NCBI RefSeq assembly: GCF_004798865.1
Contig: NW_025335589.1
Coordinates: forward strand, 10,909,532 to 10,973,531
Source: Varanus komodoensis
Taxonomy: Eukaryota > Chordata > Lepidosauria > Squamata > Varanidae
Reading direction: 5' to 3'
DNA length: 64,000 bases
Below, one piece after another: positions 1 to 11,440 of the stretch. A model generated the notes under the pieces. The model made no database searches. It was given only the letters and a program-made list of their open reading frames with translations, and had not been told where the DNA came from. The stretch's first letter is position 1. Each line of letters starts with the position of its first letter. Both the position numbers and the translations under genes were made by a program.

Positions 1-90
1 GAACTTACCCCGTTGTGCAGATTCGAACCTCTGACCTTTCAATCAACCAGCCCAGCAGCACAGCAGTTTAAACCACTGCATCACCTGCAG
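1..90 (-). mobile_element. Sauria-type SINE, 5' (tRNA-like) part, cut by window edge
   Basis: Read on the minus strand, this begins with a tRNA-like head (gcagtggtttaaac) followed by tgctgctgggctggttga and the B-box region ggttcgaatctgcac. It matches, segment by segment, the head of the complete copy at 43021-43362. The Bov-B-like 3' part would lie to the left of the window. Assignment to the Sauria SINE family comes from memory of the family, not from a database search. Confidence 0.8.
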
Positions 91-762
91 TCCCAAAGAA
101 CTTTATGGATGAGTGGAAATATGAACCCAGCTCTCTTCAGGCCTAGTCTGACAATACATACTGACACCCCTATTCTGGTGCCTATATGACTTGTTATCCA
201 GTAAGCTTCATGGCAGAACACTAATTTGAACAGAGCTTTCTCTAATAAAATTGGTTTCTCTACGTGAGGTGTATAACCCCTCTGCTTTACCAAGCTATTT
301 TCTTCTACTTTCTTTGCAGAAGAGTTAGTGCACCCTTCACACAAGGGTTTTTTCTTTTTCCAGTGGATGTTCTCTTTGCCTCAGTGTATGTCCTATTGCA
401 CAACATGAGGTGGCACTGTGGAGAAGGGCAGAACTGGGAAACTAATACTAGGCTTCTGTAGCAAATAATGGCACCATCTAGGGAGATTTCCGAGTTCCTT
501 CTTCTAAAAAAGGCCATGAAAATGGCTGGAATATTCTGGAAAGACCCTGGATGAAAACAATGTAGTGAAAAAGTCCTGCAAATTGCCATGATTATGGGAT
601 CATCAAGAGTGACTTGTGTAGAGAAGCCCAAACATGAGTTATTGCTATATAATTTTCTACAATTTTTGGCAGGCCTTGCCACTCAAGATTAAAAATATTT
701 GTTGCAAGCTTCCCCATTCCTCTTTTACCTTGATGAGGGAACATGCCATCTCAGTTACCACT

Positions 763-1252
763 TGTCAGGATCAGGGCCTGAGTGACACTGCAAGTGCTCA
801 CAGAACCAGGAACACCTTTGTGGGCACTTGCAGGAAACCTGTGGAGCAATTACACAGAGCAGCTGGAGACCCTGAAGACCAGCATAAAAGGCTTCCCTGC
901 ACTGCGGCTCCTTGCTACAGCAATGCAAATTGTCCTGGTGACTCCTTGTCCTTTGATCCTTGCACCGCTAGGCCTTGCTCCAGCCTGCACCCTTTTCTGC
1001 TCTTCCCTTCTTTCCTCTGAGCAGACTCTGCCTCACTCCAGCCTGCTACAACCCTCACAGCAATGTCTCTCCAGTAAACTGACCCTGGAACTGTGTTCTG
1101 ACCCCCCCCCCCCATTCTCTGTGTGCAAAATAGGACTGCTCTCTTCTGGACCTTTAATCCAGACCTGCTGATTTGCCTCCAGCCCATAGAGCTCACACCC
1201 TGGACCCAGCATTCTGCCCTTCCCTGCTGCTGCCCACAGCCCGGCCTTCACA
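763..1252 (+). mobile_element. Solo LTR, probably Ty3/Gypsy-like (fossil)
   Basis: A 490-bp C/T-rich block starts with TGTCAGGATC and ends with TTCACA, giving the TGT...ACA ends typical of LTRs. It is flanked on both sides by the 5-bp direct repeat CCACT (758-762 and 1253-1257), the target duplication expected of LTR integration. A TATA-like box (cataaaag, 883-890) sits in the expected upstream part, so the element reads on the plus strand. No internal region or second LTR is present, so this is a solo LTR left by recombination. The Ty3/Gypsy assignment rests on the TGTCAGGATC start and is tentative; an endogenous retrovirus LTR is the alternative. Confidence 0.6.
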
Positions 1253-1257
1253 CCACT

Positions 1258-3439
1258 GCTTCAAGGCTTAAGAGATATGACGCAACAGATGAAGGGTCCC
1301 TCTAAATCTATCATTCTGTTTGCAAAGTAGCCAACAGTTACCTGAGGAAAATCCACAAGCATGACACGAATGCAACAGCAGCATCCCACCCATGGTTCCT
1401 CAGCAAGTGATGTGCAGATAGGCATACATCCTCTAATCCCCGAAGCACAATATAGCCACAGAGAATAGTGGCCATGAATAGCCATCTTGTTCAGGAATTT
1501 GTCCAATCTCTTTTAAAGTCATCAAAACTGGTAGTCAATTCCACAGTATCTCAACAAAACAGTGTGCAAAAAGCCATTCTTGAGCACCTTCCACCCTAGA
1601 AAGGGGCAGCAGTGCCCAACACAAATGCCCCTGCTATGCCTTTCTAAGAGAAAGGCCAGGGGGATTGTGCTGGCTTCAGTGAAGCCAGCACAGGTTGAAG
1701 CATCTTCCAGCAGTGGCACCCAAGACTTCCATCTCTGTTCTGGATCAGGAAATGCCAACAAGGGTACTCTGAGATAGTTCAAGGTATGTCAACACAGTAG
1801 CACAAATGTCCCTTACAGTTCTTCCATTTTAAGAGGAACAAGGATGAAGGTACTGAAAAGACTGTCAAAATTTTTAATTGTACTGTATGCCAGGAGCTGT
1901 CCATGAATTTTCTAGGAATTGACAACCAAAAAAACCAACCAAACAAACCTTTGAAATTGCTCTGTATCCTTTCATTGTGTTATTATCTGTTTTATGGAAT
2001 CATATATTCTTAGAAATAGAAAAACTCTGCTATAAAATAGTGTATTTTTAAGTAAGATAAATTTTCATAATAGCAACTGTAATTGGAGTACAGTGAATTA
2101 ATTTAACATGCTGACTGTTTAATTGGCTAACTCCCCTTAGTTTCGTTCCAAAATTTCAGCATTTACCAAGTTATCCCCACCACGCAAACCCACCTAGCCT
2201 CTGAAATAATAAAAAAGCTTGGACATACAGCAGGATCTACTTTTGCTAGCATCCATAATATATTAAGAAAGGATGATATGTTAAATTCCATTCATTACAT
2301 GAACTGCAATAACACTTCTAGGGAAGCATTACTTTATTACCCCTTCCCAGTTTATGGAAGGAACATTACAGGAGAGGGCCATAATATAAGGAAGTGTTTG
2401 GTGGAGGAGGGTAGCAGGAAGAAAAAAGTCTAGTTAGAATTAGAACACTTACTGCACTCTGCAGTAAATGTTTATCTGGAGAATTTCTGATTTATTGTAG
2501 AGATTATATAAGTCACTTAAGGAACATTCAGTCACTTTTGCTTCAGGGGAGGCCAGAAACTGAGCTGAATGTGGTGGGTCTCTGGTGGATGGGGAATGCA
2601 GGGGAGTGACGCATAGTTGATAAGCAACAGTCAGAGCAGATTCACAAGAATAAACTAGAATACTTTGGTATTCTGTTCTATGGTTTTGCTCTCTGACAAA
2701 AGCTGCATCAAACGCTTTAAAGTAAGATGCAAATCAATGCATGTTTATTCATAACCAATAGTTTCTGCATGCATTCAAGCTATCCTAGGTAAGTATGCAC
2801 AAGCCTAGCAATTAACTGTCCCTTCCACAGAAGCTGCATTCATACCATTATGTACAATGTAACTTTTTATCACAGTTACATTTATCTTCCAAATTAAAAA
2901 AAACAGAAAGTTTTACAGAAACATAAGTCAACCAAAGTCATCCAAAACAAGTGCAAGCTATGATATGAATGGAAACAATCTTGACTCTTACAAAGAACTC
3001 ATGTTGTTGACATAAGCAAAATAAAAAGATGGACTACATCTTTGTATAGCTTAGCCTTTCTTAACCTGTTTCCTTTCACATGTGCTGGCCTGCAGTTTCT
3101 TCCATCACCAGGTATATGTTCAATGGCTGTGCTAGCTGGGGACAATTTTGGAGTGATATCACACAAATTTGGAAGACACCAGATTGGGGAAGGCTGGTCT
3201 ATCTTATGTGCAGTTTTGCTTGTCACTGAGATGCGAAATGACAGAAGAATTTTATCAGTCTTTAGGGTTGTTCTGTTGCATATTAAGCATGAACTACTTA
3301 CAGAATTTTTTTACTGTACTTTGAAACCACCCAATAACCCAAGTTCTCAGAAAAATGTACAATGCATTAAAAACATGAAATCCAACATAAAAACAAAAGA
3401 TAAAAGAAAACTAGCAGCTAAGAATGAACCATTTTAAAC
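1258..3439. other. PDGFC intron 1, no recognisable feature
   Basis: AT-rich sequence with no convincing exon, RNA gene or familiar repeat. A short run of alternating A-rich tracts near 1925-1950 and 2890-2905 is the only low-complexity DNA. Confidence 0.5.
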
Positions 3440-4617
3440 CAGCAGCACAAGCTCTGTCCACCCTGCATGATGACCTAAGTTAGGAAAGAGACAGGTGGAG
3501 GGCAAACCTGTTGATACTCCTGGACCATTCAGCAGCTTTTAATACCATCACCCATGGCATCCCCCTGAGGTGACTATCTAAGCTGGAATGGGGTCACTTT
3601 ATTGTGGAGATTCTGCTCCTACTTAGAAAAGAAGGTGGTGCATGGGGAATATTGTTCAACCTTCTGGATTTTCCAACTTGGTATTCTTCAGGGGTCTGTT
3701 CGGTCTTCCATGGAGTTCAAAATCTCCATGAAAGCTGAGTGCTGTCATCTGGCATTTGGAGGTGCATTGCCATCAGTATGCTGATGACATGCAGCTCTAT
3801 CTCTCCTTTTCATTCTCAGCAGGTGAGGGTATAGATGTGCTAAACCGGTGTCTTGCTTCAACAAAGGATGGAATGAGGCTAACAAATGGCAACTTGGTTC
3901 AAATAAGGCTGAGATGCTGTTGGTAGGCTGTTCCTTTGACTGGATAATTCTGAATGGGGTTAACACTCCCAGTGGAAGAGCAGGTTCTTAGCATGGGGGT
4001 GCTCCTTGAGCCATCTTTGTTACTTGAGCCCTCGGTGGCCTCAGTGGTGTGAAATTCCCTCCACAAACTTTGGCTGGTAGTCTTCTCTATGCCCCATTTC
4101 AGACAGGGATAGCCTGGTTTCAATAATATATACACTGGTAATCCCTAAACTGGATTACTGGCGTGTACTACTCGTATATGTGGGGTTGCCCTTGAAGATG
4201 GTTCAAAAGCTGCAGCCAGATTAATGCCTGGAACCCATAGTTCCAAGCATGTAAGACCAGTTCTGGTCCATTTGCACTGGCTGCATGTATGTTTCCAGGC
4301 CCAGTGCAAGGTGCTGGTTTAAACCTATAAGGCCTTAGACAGCTTTGGGACTGCAATACCTGTTGTACTGCCTCTCCCAACTGTAATCTACTCAGATGCT
4401 ACATTCAACCTCTGGAGTCTTCCTCAGTTTCAACTCCAAGGAAGACTTATACGTGGGAGGGCTTCCTTCAGTTGGCTCCATTTATGCAACAATCTTTCCA
4501 CTGAATTCCACCTGTTTCCTTTTAGGAGCTTCAAACTTTGTAATTGTTTTCTGGTTTTATATTTTTATCCTATGTTATTATGGATTTTTGTAAACCACCT
4601 AGAGAGCTCTGGCTAAT
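3440..4617 (+). mobile_element. L2-clade LINE, old 5'-truncated copy (RT domain to 3' end)
   Basis: The sequence follows the much better kept L2 at 45520-48385 block by block. It contains the motif A region (ctcctggaccattcagcagc, 3519-3538), the PQGS region near 3690 (cttcaggggtctgttcgg), the YADD region (tatgctgatgac, 3777-3788) and a 3' tail with the L2-like phrase tttgtaaaccacctagagag near 4590. No reading frame stays open for more than about 70 codons. It is heavily diverged and begins inside the reverse transcriptase domain, as expected for incomplete reverse transcription. Confidence 0.85.
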
Positions 4618-4633
4618 GAACATGCCAACAGAG

Positions 4634-4684
4634 GAGGCTCTGTGTGCCTGCTGTGGCATGCATACCATAGGTTCACCACCACTG
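4634..4684 (+). mobile_element. hAT-type element, 3' end fragment
   Basis: 51 bp beginning gaggctctgtgtgcctgctg and ending aggttcaccaccactg. It is closely similar to the 3' end of the hAT element at 5047-5450. Its terminal 16 bp, read on the other strand, match that element's 5' end at 15 of 16 positions. The rest of this copy is missing. Confidence 0.7.
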
Positions 4685-5046
4685 GCCTAACCCTACCCTG
4701 ATGCACTCCCCTAACCCTAATAGAGCAGTAAAATACCATTGAAAGGAGTGATTTTGAAAAAGCCTTCCTTGAGTAGCTTTTTCTGCACAGCTCAATATTT
4801 CTGCCCATTCTAAACACATTCCAACCATCAGAATCATGCCAGGACACCTCATTTTTCTAATCCTAACCCTGCCCTGGTGCATACCCCTAACCATAATATA
4901 GGGCTAAAGTTCCATTGAAAATAATGCAATTTTGAATAAGCCTTCCTTGAGTAGCTTTTTCTGCACAGCTCAACATTGCTGCCCATTCTAAACACATTCC
5001 AACCATCAAAATCATACCAGGACACCTCATTTTTCTAACCCTAACC
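4685..5046 (+). repeat. Two tandem ~176-bp units with telomere-like (CCCTAA) motifs
   Basis: The block taaccctRccctgRtgca starts at 4688 and again at 4864, and the block gccttccttgagtagctttt starts at 4762 and again at 4940, giving a period of 176-178 bp. The second unit ends in a third start (taaccctaaccc, 5036-5046). The units carry short CCCTAACCCTAA runs, the complement of the vertebrate telomere repeat, at 4709-4720 and 5036-5046. Between these motifs the unit is ordinary unique-looking sequence. The two copies are roughly 90% identical by eye. Confidence 0.85.
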
Positions 5047-5450
5047 CAGTGATGGTGAACCTTTTAGAGACCGAGAGCCCAAACCGCAACCCAAAATCCA
5101 CTTATTTATCACAAAGTGCCAACACTACAATAAAACCTGAAATCAGTCAGTCCAAGCAAATCTCTCTCTCTCTCTCTCTCTGTCTCTCTCCCTCTCTCTC
5201 TCTCTCTCTCTCCTTGGCAGCGCACTGACCAGCCATCCGAAAGTTCAGACGAGTCTCAGCTAATGTGCCACAGATTGTGATGTCATCACCAGGCACCTCT
5301 ACTCCTTTCTGAGCATGCGCATGGCCCCTGTGTGCACTGTTATCCAATGCTCGGCTGCTGGGGCGATGCTGGGGCGACTTGGCTTGCGTGCGGACAGAGA
5401 GGGCTCTGTGTGCCCACTGTGGCATGCGTGCCCTAGGTTTGCCAGCAGTG
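5047..5450 (+). mobile_element. Non-autonomous hAT-superfamily element (OposCharlie1-like)
   Basis: About 404 bp, starting cagtgatggtgaacctttta and ending gtttgccagcagtg, with imperfect terminal inverted repeats. Phrases such as gaaccttttagagaccgaga and cacttatttatcacaaagtg recall hAT elements known from squamates and several mammals; the OposCharlie1 name is from memory. No transposase frame is present. An 8-bp target duplication is not visible (ccctaacc on the left, atctagtc on the right). A CT microsatellite has expanded inside it at 5161-5212. Confidence 0.7.
5161..5212 (+). repeat. (CT)n microsatellite
   Basis: A near-pure CT run of about 52 bp with two single-base interruptions, lying inside the hAT element. 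Confidence 0.95.
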
Positions 5451-6040
5451 ATCTAGTCTATAGCTAACAATATCAGTTCTGGAATTTACTCATCGAGTTT
5501 TCTGTATGCAATTAACTTTTAGTCATAGCTTTACGCAAGAGAATGAATCTTAAATAATGAAAAAGCAACAATTACAAATGGTTTTAGAATATAGAAAAAT
5601 AGTTATCATATATATTTAAAGGAAAGCTGTAGTTAAGTACAGTTCATTTAATGGATGCAATTATGACAATTTATTTTGCTAAATTATTAAATTAACAAAT
5701 AATAATGTCAAATTATTTTAATAATTACAATGAATATATGGTATGTACTTTTATTTGAGGAAGTGTAAAACTTGCAAGTACATAAGGTAACTACATTTGT
5801 TGTATGCAAGGAAGTCATGGCTCTGATTTATCAATGTGCTATGCAGTAAAGAGTAATTAAACATGTAAGAGATGTGCAGCAAGCATATTCAACTTATATC
5901 CTATACCATTTGTTTCTCTTCGGTACTGGGTTTCTAGCTGCAATAAGATTAATAAGAATCCAACCAGTGTCCTGGATAGCAATTGTTTCAAAGAGAGAAT
6001 GAACAAAGGCGGTAACTTGTGTGACTGGGTTGGGCTATCT
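5451..6040. other. PDGFC intron 1, no recognisable feature
   Basis: Very AT-rich DNA without any familiar repeat or coding signal. Confidence 0.5.
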
Positions 6041-6125
6041 GTAGCCCTCCAGAGGCATGGGCTACAATTCCCAAGCTCCCTTGGGGCTACTGAGCCTTGT
6101 AAATCAGAACTTCTGGAGGGCTATA
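6041..6125. mobile_element. Fold-back MITE-like repeat, family A
   Basis: The ends gtagccctccaga (6041-6053) and tctggagggctat (6112-6124) form an inverted repeat with 12 of 13 matches. The inside holds ctacaattcccaagctccct, the variant of 'ctacaactcccatca' that recurs in other family A copies in this window. It is an 85-bp palindromic element with no coding capacity. Confidence 0.7.
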
Positions 6126-8639
6126 GATTGCTCAGTCATATGTTATGTGGTGCTCTCCGTTTTCATTGGCTGTGTGTTTTACTTTATGTTATGAATGAGT
6201 TCCACTGAGAAAATGAAATTCATATTTAAGTTGAATTTGTATGTAAGTTAGATCACGTACAGTCTGCTTTCTACATCTGCAGGGATTAGGGGTGCAAGAT
6301 CCCTGTGAAAGTGGAAAAAGAGCGACTATCTCTAGCCACTCCCTGCCCAAACGCACCAGCATGTCCTCCTTGCAGCGAATGGGTAGTTCAGGAAGTCATG
6401 CTTTGAATGCCTCCCTCTCTCCCCTTTTGCTTCCTCTCTCTCTATGGCGATGATAATTTTCTGTAGCATTTTTTTAAATAATAGGTTTTATGGCAGTTCA
6501 TTCATTAAGTACAGGTTGTTCTTAACTCAGGTATTTGTAACTCGGGACTGCCTATGTTCCAACAGGGAATTTCATTTATTTTTAAGGAACTAACTACTTG
6601 CATCTGGAAAATATTTAGGTTCACATCAAGACTTGATTAGATAGCATGAACCATCATGTCTATTTCAACAAGCCAGCCAGGTGTTACAGTGCCTATTTTG
6701 ACATACATTGTCCCTATGTAACAAGGTCCTTTAAAATCTTCTATAACTCCACACCAAAGACTATGCTTTTCATGGAGGAAGGAAAATCACAATACACAAA
6801 AATAACTATATAACATCTATTCTGTGCAATTAAAGTAGATTACTGCATAAAACTTTAGAAATGTTAAAGACATAGAAAGACCATGATGCAATTTCTTGTT
6901 AGGATAAAGAGCATCATTCCCTACACTAGAATTGCTGAATTAACTAGATCAGTAAAAATTTAAAAAATGAGGAAACAACACATTTGCTGCTGGTGCCAAT
7001 GTTTACATATAAAATGAGTGAAGAGACCAATGTACTGATCTTTCTTGCTTTAACTTTGAAATCTAATATTCTGACTGTGCCTTTGTCCACCTGTTCTGTT
7101 TCATTTTCACAGATATTTTCTAAACAAGAGTTAAGCTGTCTGAATCAAAGCAAAAGCACTTCACAACTGATTTAGATCCTTTGCAATTTGATCTAAGCAA
7201 CCACCATTACATATGTGCATAAGCTCTGGTGCTCCAAATTATTTCCTGCTCAGATCCAGTCAAAAGAGGATTTTACAACTTCAGGCACTAGACTATCCAT
7301 GATTTTTTTAAAAAATCAAAAACTAAAGTCAGCCTTTTGAAAAAAGATATATTTGGTTCACAGTTTCTAAAAGGTAAATAACCAGTCCAGAGTGAGAAAC
7401 TGTGTAACTCCCCAAAGCATGCCTAATTCACTGATTATTTAAAAGGCATGTTCTACATTATATGCATATGGGTCATGTTTCTGAAGTTTTGGGACCATCC
7501 ATATTTTTGCACAAGTTCCTGCTTTTGCAAAATTATACATGTTAAGCTTATTAATGCAGCATAGTATAATGATTTTAAAGAATCTTCATGTCTGATAGAT
7601 GCACATTAATGATGGAAATTCTAAAAATTACTGTGGAATAGCAATTATACAACATTTTTCTTTCACCTCTTACATATTTTTTTTTAATTTTGTCAGTACC
7701 ATTATTTCAGTGATAATACTTCAGCTTAGCACACATACCATGCATTTACAGTTAATGTAGCAACCAACCAGGGCTGGTTCTAGTAACTGATAAATGTCAT
7801 CTAACTTTTTTTTTACGGTCTGGATGGAGCTCAATTTATTTTTCCATTTTAACTACAAAACAGTATAAAAATACAGAAATAAAGTCAATTCTAGATACAT
7901 TGTGACCCAGCAGTAAGAGTAATCAGGAAATAAAACCAACAAAATGCCTTGGCAAAAGCTCTTTTGAACAGTCACATTTTTATTAAACATGGAAAAAATT
8001 CCATAAATATTGTAGAAGATGCTTTCCTGAACAGGAAGTTCTAAGTGATTGGCAAAGCTACCACGCTGGCCTTGTTTCACTAGTCCCACATCCAAAACAC
8101 AGCAGGGTGGGGGAGCTTTGGAGCAGGACACCCTGGCTTGACCTCTGACGTTGATCTGAGTAATTCTGACCATTTCTCCAGTTATTCAAATACATCCAAA
8201 TGGGTTAGAGTAGAATTAAAGAAAAATGAAAATTTTATCCTTCATGCCATACAGACTAAATGTTCAGTTTCCAGAGTCTTTTCCTTTCCATAACTCCAGA
8301 AAATTATGGTTTCAAGGCCAAAGATAGATTTCTTTTTAATCTCCAGTAACAAATCATTCTACAGTCTCATCTGAAAAATATGAATGGTTTCCTTTTAAAA
8401 AAAGAACAAAATAGTGCATGAGTAAATTGAATTAGTGGATGTTATTAACTGTTTTTAAGGATTAGAAAGTAAGTAACCAGTACCTTACCTTACAATCCAG
8501 TTATTAACAAAGTGCAACTACTACCAACTTCATATTGTAATTTACTTCATACATATTCTTACCTGCCTATGAAGAAAATAGTGATGTTTTGTTATCAAGA
8601 AGGTTTTTAAAGTCTATGATGAGAACAAGCAATAACATC
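6126..8639. other. PDGFC intron 1, no recognised repeat or gene
   Basis: AT-rich intronic sequence. A 106-codon minus-strand open frame at 7853-8173 resembles no protein known to me and has none of the base-use bias of an exon. I see nothing else to annotate. Confidence 0.45.
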
Positions 8640-9575
8640 TGAAGAAGGGTAACTATGAGGAATCACTGGAATGACAGCCAGTGACAAGCGGGGTCCCCCA
8701 GGGCTCTGTCCTGTTGAATCTTTTCATCAATGACCAGTCAGCTGATCAAATTCGCAGACAATACTAAAATGGGTTTGGTGGCCACAACTGAAGAGCAGGT
8801 ACTCTGGATCCAGAAGGTACTGGACAGATTATGGAAGTGGGCAGGGGACAATAGGATGATGTTCAATGCAGATAAGTGCAAGGTCTTGCACTTGGAGCAC
8901 AGGTATTAGGGTCATAAGCACTGGTTAGTGGACAAGTAGCTGGAGAGCAGCACTTGTGAAAAGATCTTGGAGAACTGGTTGAATGCAGGTTAAAAATGAG
9001 TCAGCAATGTGACATAGTGGTCAAGAAGGCAAGCGCCATCCTTGGTTGCATAGCCAGAAGCATGGCTTCAAAATCAAGAGAGGTATTACTGCCACTGTAT
9101 ATGACTTTGGAGTATTGTGTTCAGTTCTGGACACCACACTGCAGGAAGGTTATAGCCAGGTTGGAATCAGTGCAGCGTAGGACCACAAGGATGGTGACAG
9201 GATTGCAGGGAAAGCTGTATGAGGCAAGATTGAAGAACTGTGTCTTTTCAGCCTAGAGAAGGGGAGACTCTGAGGGGCATGTGAGGGGGTGCCACACAGA
9301 GGTCAGTAGAGACCTGTTTTCCCCTGCGGAAGAGGGCAGGGCACATTCCAATGGAGCAAAGCTCAGGGAACCAAAGTTCAATTTGAATGCCAGGAAGTAC
9401 TTGGGTGTGATATAGGCTTCCACAGAAGGTGTTGAAACCCTACTGGTGAGGGTGTTCAAGGATACGCTGGGCATGCACATGGTAGTCATGTCATGAGCAG
9501 AGTCAGCTGGAGCCGGGGTTAGACTAGATGGCCTGGGAGACCCCTTCTGACTCACTCTGTTTCTATGTTTCTAAG
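8640..9575 (+). mobile_element. CR1 LINE, 3' part (end of RT to 3' tail)
   Basis: Begins with the motif B region (gcggggtcccccagggctct, encoding GVPQGS) and runs through the conserved C-terminal CR1 segment. An open stretch at 8996-9256 encodes YCVQFWTPHCRKVIARLES and VQRRTTRMV, which are CR1 hallmarks. The 3' end is gactagatggcctgggagac followed by the octamer-like tail tttctatgtttcta. It is 5' truncated and has several stops and frame breaks, so it is inactive. It is more diverged than the CR1 at 12860-13304. Confidence 0.9.
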
Positions 9576-11344
9576 AAAGGAAACCAACAGCAAAATGAAA
9601 GAGTTCAGTTTAAGCATAATGGAATTGTCATCTATGTTAAATCAACAGCAAATGTACCTATGGTAATCATCAGAATTGTTTTTTTTAAACATACTACCAT
9701 AATACTTTCATTACGACAATAAAAACATGACAAGAATGTTGAATACTATGAGATATTAACATCAATAAGGCACACACAAGCTTACAAAGGTTTTAGTGAA
9801 GAATTGCCATCACTTCTGTCAGTTTACTTCCCTTAGTTCCATGAACCAATTTAAGGACAGTTCCTTTGATTTGAAAAGAAGTTTTGCAAACTGAAAAGAA
9901 AGTTCCTTCAACTATTTCATGATAGCATGACTTATCAAGTGACCAGTTTCTCATTAGTTTTGCCACTTTTCTCGTTTTAGTGTACAGATGAACACATGGG
10001 ATGAAAACTATAAAGATGGGAATGATACAGCCACAGAAAATTTATATATTCATAAAATTCTATAGCAATACATCAATAAAATTTAAAATGCTTTGGCCCT
10101 AGTTTTCTTCACATATATACATATAACTGCTATTGCTAGAGAATTCTGCTGCATAGTACTTCCATGTGATCCTTATAGTCTCTGAGCCAGTTATTTGTGT
10201 TTATGTTAACTCAGCATAGAAAAAGAAAGCAGTATTTGTAAAATGAATCCTCTCCAGCTTTCCTGCTAATGCTGCTTTGCTCCACTGGTCATTCATACCC
10301 TCTATGGCTTGTGAGCCCTCTTATCTCGCAGGCCAGCTATGAAGATGCCTCAATTGCAGGCTGCACTACTCTATAGAAAGTCACTGTCGGGTAATTAATC
10401 ACTCTTGTCTGTCTTCCCTTAAAAACTGCTGCACTTGGTTGCCATTGTCTTGCCCTCACTTTCCTAAGCAGAGTGCAATGTTCGGTCTCTGTGTTCTGCA
10501 GAACACTAGAGTCTGAACTGAAGAAGAGTGAGAGAGAACACTGGAAACTCATACTTCTGCTCCAAGGTGATAGGACGAGAAAGTACAACAACAACAAGCA
10601 AATCAAACATACAACAGAGCTGGAAACTGTCTAGCACTTCCCTGACTTCCCACCTCCCTTGAGCATCAGCAAACCTTTAAAACAGATCATGGAAGCATAG
10701 TGTACACCATGCCTCTTTTTTTCTCTTGTGGAAACTTGGTTGGTTGCAGTGGCTAAGGATCACACCCTGAACATGCTCTGCCAGAAAATTTGATTGGATC
10801 ATTCTCCCAATCATTTATCAATAGCATTCCTTCATTGGGAACTAAGGAATTAACTGGAGAATCATTCCTTCCTTATCTGGCAGGGTGCCAGGCAAGGCAA
10901 TCCCTAATCAGTTTGTTGTTGTTTTAACATGAGAGAGCCTGTTTAGCATGGACAATCAAGGGAGAGTCAGCAACAGTCTTTGGTTGGCCTTCTTCACAAC
11001 CTAGGCACACAAGTGCAGTTATTAAAATAGTATGCAAAGGTAAGTCTCAGTCACAGATTACGAGAACAGGTAACTGGGAAGGAAACAGTAAAAACATGAC
11101 TCAATGAATGCCATAAATTTCACAGCCACCAATTTGAAAACTGATTTTAAACATTCTTCAAGTTAAGCTAAAAGACAGGCATGAGTAGGCACAACTCACA
11201 AACAATTAGATGGAATGAGCTACTTCAACTCCTCTCTAGCCATAAGCCTGGTAATGAGTATTTATAGCCTTAAGCAGGTGTTCTCTTTATTACACCTATA
11301 TTTTCCTGTACGCCAGGCTTTTCCTGTTTCAGTTTCTCTGATGC
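9576..11344. other. PDGFC intron 1, no recognisable feature
   Basis: Intronic sequence with no familiar repeat. A small cluster of inverted 'cattcctt' phrases at 10825-10875 (cattccttcattgg, gaatcattccttcctt) was noted but does not form a clear element. Confidence 0.4.
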
Positions 11345-11440
11345 TTTGTACTTCAATTCCGATCAGCCCCGGCCAGCACAGGCAATGAGTTATAGATCAA
11401 AATAACAGGCGGACACCGATTTGGGAACATCTTCCCTATA
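11345..11440. mobile_element. Family A fold-back repeat, diverged copy
   Basis: acttcaattccgatcagccc followed by cggccagcacaggcaatgag matches the centre of the family (actacaactcccatcagccc ... ggccagcatggccaatg). aggcggacaccgatttggga corresponds to the closing 'tggagggcaccaggttggga'. Confidence 0.5.

Noticed and set aside
4700-5046. A true interstitial telomere block
   Set aside because: Only two short CCCTAA runs per unit are present and most of each unit is non-telomeric, so it is described as telomere-like tandem units instead.
7853-8173. 106-codon minus-strand frame as a gene
   Set aside because: Its composition is that of intronic AT-rich DNA, and no similarity to a known protein could be recalled.
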